Shown here: positions 58,236 to 64,000 of the stretch, one piece after another
Layout of the letters: every line of letters starts with the position of its first letter
Position numbering within the stretch: position 1 is the stretch's first letter
From: a bacterium
GTDB lineage: Bacteria; Chloroflexota; Dormibacteria; Aeolococcales; Bog-877
NCBI GenBank assembly: GCA_021795235.1
Contig: JAJYPP010000001.1
Span: 1-64,000, forward strand
Length of the DNA stretch: 64,000 nt
Reading direction: 5' to 3'
Notes under the pieces: generated by a model
What the model saw: the letters and a program-made list of their open reading frames with translations, nothing else
Databases searched by the model: none
What the model was told of the DNA's origin: nothing
Made by a program: the position numbers and the translations under genes

Positions 58236-59422
58236 AGACTCGCCTCAGAGTTGCCGCTGACTCGATCACGGCTTGTGGCGACCGAGGTCCCCTGCCATTC
58301 ATTGCACTAGAACATCTCGAGAGTCATACTGGACAACTCGTCGCTGATACCGAATTCCCTGACCGCATTGCGCCGGAGGCCGGCGCCGCAGCTGTCGAAC
58401 CAGGGGATGTCCTCTTTGGGAAGCTTCGCCCATACCTCGCTAAGGTCTGGCGTGCCGACCGGCCAGTGTATGCCTCAACAGAGCTTCTCTGCATTCGCCC
58501 CCACGCCGACATGGATAGCCGTTGGCTGGCCTACGTCTGTGCCAGCCGTCCACTTGTCGAATGGGCTGTCGCTTCTTCCGACGGCACCAAGATGCCTCGC
58601 ACCAGTTGGGAGAAACTCTCCGAGTACCGAGCCGAGATCCCACCGCTTCCCCAGCAGCGCGCCATCGCCGACTACCTCGACGCCGAGACCGCCCGTATCG
58701 ATGCGCTCATAGAGAAGAAGCGGCGGATGGTGGAGTTGTTAGAGGAACGGTTCTGGGCGACTTTCTTAGCGGCTACGCATGCGGCCACTAGGAGCGAGAC
58801 GCCGCTTCGTCGCGCTGTCGCCTTTATTACCGACGGACCTTTCGGCAGCGCCTTCACGAGTTCCGAGTACGCTGTGGAAGGGGCTGTTGTCGTGCGGTTG
58901 GGCAATATTGGGTTCGCCGAGTACCGAGATGCTGACCAAGTCTTCATCCCCCTGCATCTATACGAGCAGTTCCCGCGGTGCCATGTTCGCCAAGGCGACT
59001 TGCTGGTCGCAGGCTTAGGTGATGCCAGCAACCACGCGGGCAGGGCTTGCGTGGCGCCGGACCTTGGCCCTGCCATGGTCAAAGGGAAGTGTTTCCTAGT
59101 CCGGGTTCGCGTTCATGTTGCGTCCCCGGACTACCTGGCGTTTGTCCTTTCATCACCTTACGGAGGCAATCTTATCAGCGCGCTGGGCCGCGGATCGACC
59201 AGAACGATGATCAACTTGGATGTGCTGAAAGGACTTCGCGTGCCGCTGCCCTCGATACACGAGCAGCAGCGCATCGTGGTGGCGGCCACTCAGGGACGCG
59301 CGCGATCGGGACGGCTCGCGAAGGTTGTCCGCGAGCAGATTGATCGTCTAGACGAACGGCGCCAAGCCCTGATCACAGCAGCAGTCACCGGCGAACTCCC
59401 TGTCCCCGGGGTTGCTGCATGA
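58232..59422 (+). CDS. hsdS: Type I R-M specificity subunit
   Basis: GDVLFGKLRPYLAKVW; PPLPQQRAIADYLDAETARIDALIEKK repeated as LPSIHEQQRIV..; two TRDs. Confidence 0.94.
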   Translation: MKTRLRVAADSITACGDRGPLPFIALEHLESHTGQLVADTEFPDRIAPEAGAAAVEPGDVLFGKLRPYLAKVWRADRPVYASTELLCIRPHADMDSRWLAYVCASRPLVEWAVASSDGTKMPRTSWEKLSEYRAEIPPLPQQRAIADYLDAETARIDALIEKKRRMVELLEERFWATFLAATHAATRSETPLRRAVAFITDGPFGSAFTSSEYAVEGAVVVRLGNIGFAEYRDADQVFIPLHLYEQFPRCHVRQGDLLVAGLGDASNHAGRACVAPDLGPAMVKGKCFLVRVRVHVASPDYLAFVLSSPYGGNLISALGRGSTRTMINLDVLKGLRVPLPSIHEQQRIVVAATQGRARSGRLAKVVREQIDRLDERRQALITAAVTGELPVPGVAA

Positions 59423-62406
59423 AGCCAGATGAACTCGGCTTTGAGGGGGCTATAGAGGCGAGCCTTCTTGAAGGCGGGTACCTGAGGTCTGATCCTCTTC
59501 ATTTCGATCGCACACTAGGTCTCGACGTCTTTGAACTCCTGGCCTTCCTGGAGGCGACCCAGCCGAAGGAGTGGGCTGAGTTGCAAGCGCGTCGGGGCGG
59601 GGATGCGCAAACCAGCGCTCGTCAGTTCTTGAAGAGGCTGACAACTGAGCTTGATCGACGAGGCACGGTGGAGGTCCTTCGTGACGGAGTGGTCGACCTG
59701 GGGATCACAATCCGCCTTGCCTACTTCAAGCCGGCTCACGGCCTCACTCCGGACCTTGAGCGTCTGTATCGCGCCAACCGGGTCAGCCTGACTCGTCAAC
59801 TGGCGTACGAAGTCGACTCTCACAAGACGATCGATCTCGGCATTTTGGTGAACGGCATCCCCACGGCGACAGCCGAGCTCAAGAATCCTCTGACCGGGCA
59901 GACAATTGAGGATGCAATCGCGCAGTATCGAAGGGACCGAGACCCACGGAATGTGACTCTGGCAAGGCGGGCGCTGGTCCACTTCGCGGTCGATCCCGAC
60001 CGGGTCGCGATGAGCACCAAGCTGGCCGGTTCTGCGACTGGCTTCCTACCGTTCAATCTGGGCGACAACGGCGGAGCCGGCAATCCGCCGAACCCGAATG
60101 GGCACCGCAGCGCGTACCTCTGGGAGCGCGTCTGGGCCCGAGATGCCTGGCTCGACATCCTGGCCCGGTTCATCCACGTACAGCGCCCATCCGAAGGCAG
60201 TGCAGCGAACCGGAAGGCGGCCGCGACCGTGATCTTCCCCCGGTACCATCAGTGGGACGCCGTGCTGCGGCTGGAGGCGGCGGCCAGAGCTCATGGGGCC
60301 GGCAAGAGCTACCTGGTCGAGCACTCCGCAGGATCGGGCAAGTCGAACACGATCGCCTGGCTGGCGCACCGGCTCTCTTCACTGCACAACCACGCTGACC
60401 AGAAGGTCTTCGACAAGGTCGTGGTGATCACGGACCGGCGCGTGCTCGATCGGCAGCTCCAGGAGACCATCTACCAGTTCGAGCGTGTTCGGGGGGTGGT
60501 GGTCAAGATCGATGAGAACTCTGCCCAGCTGGCGGCTGCCCTGGCTGGCGAGCAGGCACGGATCATCGTGACTACCCTCCAGAAGTTCCCGTTCGTCCTC
60601 GACAAGATCGGAGAGCTTCCCCAACGAAGGTATGCCGTCATCGTGGATGAGGCGCACTCCTCGCAGACGGGGGAGGCCGCCAAGGATCTGAAGCTGGTAC
60701 TCGGCGGGTCGGACGAACAAGAGCTCACCGCCGCTGAAGCAGAGGACTCCGGGCTCATCGAGGACGCGATCAACCCAGTCGAAGAGGCACTAGCCAAAGC
60801 TGTAGGTGCTCGAGGACGCCAGGGGAACCTTTCCTTCTTCGCCTTTACAGCCACACCGAAGGCCCGCACCCTGGAACTATTCGGCACGATGAGCCGCGAG
60901 TCGGGCAAGTTCGAACCCTTTCACCTCTACTCAATGCGCCAGGCCATCGAAGAAGGCTTCATCCTTGATGTTCTGGCCAACTATGTCACCTACCAGACCC
61001 TCTGGATGATCGAAAAGAAGGTACCCGACGATCCCACATACGAGGCCCCCAAGGCGCGGCGTGCGATCGCGCGCTTCGTGTCGCTCCATCCATCCAATCT
61101 CGCTCAGAAGGCGGAGATCATCGTGGAGCACTTCCGGGCCCATACCGCGCAGAAGATCGGAGGCAAGGCGAAGGCCATGGTCGTGACCTCGTCTCGGCTG
61201 CATGCGGTGCGGTACAAGCAGGCCATCGATGCCTACATCTCCAAGATGGGATACCAGGGCCTAGCTGCCTTGGTGGCTTTCTCCGGTCGCGTTATGGACG
61301 ACAAGGGCTTGACCTACACGGAGTCCGGGATGAACTCATTCCCGGAGTCAGAGACTGCCCGTCGCTTCGCCAGCGAGGGCTATCAGGTCCTGATCGTTGC
61401 CGAGAAATTCCAGACGGGCTTCGACCAGCCCCTGCTCCACACTATGTACGTCGACAAGACCTTGGTGGGGTTGGCTGCCGTCCAGACCCTTTCGCGCCTC
61501 AACAGGATCCATCCCGAGAAGTCAGACACCTTCGTCCTCGACTTCCGCAACGAGACAAAGGACATCCTCGAGGCCTTTGAGCCCTACTACGGGAAGACCA
61601 TAGCTCCCCCGACGGATCCCAACCTTGTCTACGACACGCGCCGCCGGCTCAACGACTTCGACGTGCTGAGGCCGGAGGAGATCGAGGCTACCGTTGCCGC
61701 CCTGCTTGCCAGCCCTGACGCCACGACCCACGGCCAGGTCTATGCCGGGCTCGACCCCGCCGTGGATAGGTTCTCAGCCTTGGGCGAGGAGGACCGGTTC
61801 GAGTTCAAGGACGCTCTGGACAAGTTCGTGCGGACCTACTCTTTCCTGTCCCAGGTGGTGTCATTCGTCGATCCCAAGCTCGAGCGTGACTATGTCTACT
61901 GCCGAGCGCTGGCAAGTCGAGTCCGCGACGCCAGTCGGGTCGAGCGGCTGGATCTGGGAGAGCAGGTTGAGTTGAGCCACCTACGGACCGAGGTGACCTT
62001 CGAGGGCTCGCTTGCGCTTGAACGGGAGGTCGGTGAGGTTCAGACGATCTTCGGGGAGGGGATGGGCCGGAAGACGGAACCGGAGCTCGAGCCATTGTCT
62101 CGGATTATCGATGAGCTGAACCAGCGCTTTGGCTACGATCTCAACGATCAGGATCAGATGCTCTTCGATCAGATCGAGACCACCTGGCTGGCTGACCAGG
62201 AGGTCGTGGACCAGGCGCGCAGCAATACGCTGGAGAACTTTCGCCTGGTGTTCGACCGTCGGTTTCTCAGCACGGTAGTCGGGCGCATGGATGACAACGA
62301 TGCGATCTTCAAGAAGATCCTCGACGACGAGGAGCTCCGACAGGTGCTCATGGACCTCTACGCCCGGCGCGTCTACGTGCGAGCCCGAGAGGGGGCGGCG
62401 CAATGA
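59419..62406 (+). CDS. hsdR: Type I R-M restriction subunit
   Basis: Nuclease motif IDLGILVNGIPTATAELKN; helicase SAGSGKSNTIAWLAH; VIVDEAHSSQTG. Confidence 0.96.
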   Translation: MKPDELGFEGAIEASLLEGGYLRSDPLHFDRTLGLDVFELLAFLEATQPKEWAELQARRGGDAQTSARQFLKRLTTELDRRGTVEVLRDGVVDLGITIRLAYFKPAHGLTPDLERLYRANRVSLTRQLAYEVDSHKTIDLGILVNGIPTATAELKNPLTGQTIEDAIAQYRRDRDPRNVTLARRALVHFAVDPDRVAMSTKLAGSATGFLPFNLGDNGGAGNPPNPNGHRSAYLWERVWARDAWLDILARFIHVQRPSEGSAANRKAAATVIFPRYHQWDAVLRLEAAARAHGAGKSYLVEHSAGSGKSNTIAWLAHRLSSLHNHADQKVFDKVVVITDRRVLDRQLQETIYQFERVRGVVVKIDENSAQLAAALAGEQARIIVTTLQKFPFVLDKIGELPQRRYAVIVDEAHSSQTGEAAKDLKLVLGGSDEQELTAAEAEDSGLIEDAINPVEEALAKAVGARGRQGNLSFFAFTATPKARTLELFGTMSRESGKFEPFHLYSMRQAIEEGFILDVLANYVTYQTLWMIEKKVPDDPTYEAPKARRAIARFVSLHPSNLAQKAEIIVEHFRAHTAQKIGGKAKAMVVTSSRLHAVRYKQAIDAYISKMGYQGLAALVAFSGRVMDDKGLTYTESGMNSFPESETARRFASEGYQVLIVAEKFQTGFDQPLLHTMYVDKTLVGLAAVQTLSRLNRIHPEKSDTFVLDFRNETKDILEAFEPYYGKTIAPPTDPNLVYDTRRRLNDFDVLRPEEIEATVAALLASPDATTHGQVYAGLDPAVDRFSALGEEDRFEFKDALDKFVRTYSFLSQVVSFVDPKLERDYVYCRALASRVRDASRVERLDLGEQVELSHLRTEVTFEGSLALEREVGEVQTIFGEGMGRKTEPELEPLSRIIDELNQRFGYDLNDQDQMLFDQIETTWLADQEVVDQARSNTLENFRLVFDRRFLSTVVGRMDDNDAIFKKILDDEELRQVLMDLYARRVYVRAREGAAQ

Positions 62407-62614
62407 AGCGCATGGGGCCGAGTCGCGGGGGGCGACTTGCCGCCCCAATGTAGATGCCCATGTGAAAGCTGGACATGCAGCGCAGCCAACCGAGGTCCCA
62501 GCCAGGCTGCATGTAGGGCTGCGGCACGGGCGGTAGGGCGGACCCGGTCCCGGCCGAGGCCCCATCACCGCCGTTCAGAGGTTGGATCGCAAGCCAAGGG
62601 CCGGGAGGGAAAGA

Positions 62615-62848
62615 TCAGTCGCCTACCGTGTCGACCGGTCCCCTGAGCTCATCCATGATCTCGTCGGTGGAGGCGCCGGTGCCGAGGACTCCGTAGGCCG
62701 AGTCCTCATCGGTCACACGGGTCAGGACCAAAGTGGTGCCGTCGGGGTCTGGGGCCAGCTCGAACTGGTCGCCGGGCTTGGCGGAGAAGCCGGGGATGGA
62801 GTCGCCGGGGATCACCAGGTCGCCGTTGTCGCTAGCAGTGATTCTCAT
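62615..62848 (-). CDS. AbrB/VapB-like antitoxin
   Basis: MRITASDNGDLVIPGDSIPGFSAKPGDQFEL...ASTDEIMDELRG. Confidence 0.65.
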   Translation of the reverse strand: MRITASDNGDLVIPGDSIPGFSAKPGDQFELAPDPDGTTLVLTRVTDEDSAYGVLGTGASTDEIMDELRGPVDTVGD

Positions 62849-63027
62849 GGGCGCAGATTAGCCCGGTCGCCGAAAAGTCGCAATAGGGCTTGTGTGACGT
62901 CGGGGGCCCGCTCGGGAGCCACTCGGGAGCCACTCGGGAGGCGCACGGTCTTTGTCGGGATTCCGCACTGATCCCGCACTTCATCCGCACGGTGGCAATT
63001 TTGGACCGCACCAGGTAGACTGTAGCA

Positions 63028-63813
63028 ATGTCGAGACCAACCCTGGACCGTGAGAGCCCGGTGCCGCTGTACCAGCAGCTGGCGGATGTCCTACGGCGGG
63101 ACATCGAGGAGGGGAGGCTGCCCGCGGGGGTGGCGTTCCCGTCCGAGCGCAAGCTCATGGCCCGCTACCGGGTGACCAGGACGACCGTCCGCAGCGCCTT
63201 GGGGGTCCTGAAGCAGGAGGGGATGGTGGTCGCCGAGCACGGGGCGGGCAGCTTCGTGCGGGATCCCAAGGCGGACCGGCGCCGGGTGGACGCGATCCGG
63301 GTGGGCATGATGCGCCCCGCTCCCCCCAGGGAGGATCCCGAAGACGAGGCTCCGGCTCGCTCCTTCCGGCTCTCGGCGATCCTGGAGAGCGCGGAGCGGC
63401 GGATGAAGACCACTTCTTGGATCTCGGAGCTCCTCGAGGTGGAGGGTGGGACCGAGGTCCTGGTGCAGGAGGCGATCGGGCTCGACTCTCAGGGAGCTCC
63501 GTCTCTGTGCCGGGCCTGGCTCCATCCCAGGGTGGAGAAGGAGATGGGGCTTTCCGAGGAGGACCTGGACGGCTACTGGCTCCCCGACGTGCTCGCCATC
63601 AAGGGAGTGCCGGCCGCGGAGGGGGAGGACCTGGTGGAGGCCGAAATGCCGACCCCCAACATCAAGCGGGTCCTGTCCATCCCGGACGGGGTGCCTGTGC
63701 TCCAGCTCTACCGGGTGATGAAGCAGGAGGATCTGGTGGTGGCGGTCATCGAGACCCACCTGCCGGCAGACCAGGCCAAGCTGGTGTTCCCCCGGATCCC
63801 GCTCCACAGCTGA
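63028..63813 (+). CDS. GntR-family regulator with UTRA-type effector domain
   Basis: PVPLYQQLADVLRRDIEEGRLPAGVAFPSERKLMARYRVTRTTVRSALGVLKQEGMVV. Confidence 0.93.
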   Translation: MSRPTLDRESPVPLYQQLADVLRRDIEEGRLPAGVAFPSERKLMARYRVTRTTVRSALGVLKQEGMVVAEHGAGSFVRDPKADRRRVDAIRVGMMRPAPPREDPEDEAPARSFRLSAILESAERRMKTTSWISELLEVEGGTEVLVQEAIGLDSQGAPSLCRAWLHPRVEKEMGLSEEDLDGYWLPDVLAIKGVPAAEGEDLVEAEMPTPNIKRVLSIPDGVPVLQLYRVMKQEDLVVAVIETHLPADQAKLVFPRIPLHS

Positions 63814-63900
63814 CCCGAGACCCCATCCGGGGCCGGCGACAGCCTCCCTGACGCCGGGCGCCTCTGCCCGATCTTCTCAAGCCGAGAATCTCCGCACCCC

Positions 63901-63928
63901 TTGACAGGCCCAGTGGTCGTGCTATAAC
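63901..63928 (+). promoter_or_regulatory. Sigma70-like promoter TTGACA-16-TATAAC
   Basis: Upstream of SD aggaggt and ATG at 63978. Confidence 0.75.
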
Positions 63929-63977
63929 GGACCGTACCACATGGCGCGTTGCAGTGCCAGAGTTCAGGAGGTGCGAC

Positions 63978-64000
63978 ATGGCCGGCGTCCTGGCCCGGCA
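63978..64000 (+). CDS. Start of next gene (MAGVLAR...), truncated by window end
   Basis: Good SD and promoter upstream; only about 7 codons visible. Confidence 0.5.

Noticed and set aside
63001-63021. TTGGAC...TAGACT as promoter of the GntR gene
   Set aside because: Spacing of 9 nt is too short for a sigma70-type promoter
1-64000. CRISPR array, prophage structural genes, retron RT or BGC
   Set aside because: No regular repeat-spacer array, capsid/terminase/tail genes, reverse transcriptase, or PKS/NRPS modules seen

Overview
High-GC (actinobacterial-like) chromosomal window with two parts. The first ~40 kb is mostly metabolic. It holds a nucleoside/deoxyribose salvage and uptake cluster (nucleoside hydrolase, MFS, thymidine phosphorylase, cytidine deaminase, sugar-type ABC transporter, HAD phosphatase, deoC, two ALDH-family genes), then metK, manC, a phosphohexomutase and a cupin, then a GABA-type aminotransferase/ALDH/acyl-CoA dehydrogenase group, a DedA protein, an MFS-cytidylate-kinase-like fusion with a MerR gene, tryptophanase-type lyase, proS, a second MFS and a methyltransferase. 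IS607 debris lies at the left edge. A tnpB-only IS605/IS1341-type element at ~34.05-35.64 kb splits a VOC-family gene. From ~40.56 kb the window looks like an accessory island. Two 46-bp perfect direct repeats resembling the 3' half of tRNA-Arg(ACG) enclose a 3.5-kb cassette of toxin-antitoxin genes and a recombinase remnant. To the right are a diverged duplication of the HicB-like locus, a SEC-C protein, an Erm-like rRNA methyltransferase, a stand-alone SIR2-like protein, a DUF2785-like protein, and a type I R-M operon (HARE-HTH-like gene, hsdM, hsdS, hsdR) in which all four genes overlap by 4 nt. The window ends with an AbrB-like antitoxin, a GntR regulator and the start of another gene. All product calls come from reading motifs by eye. 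No database search was possible.
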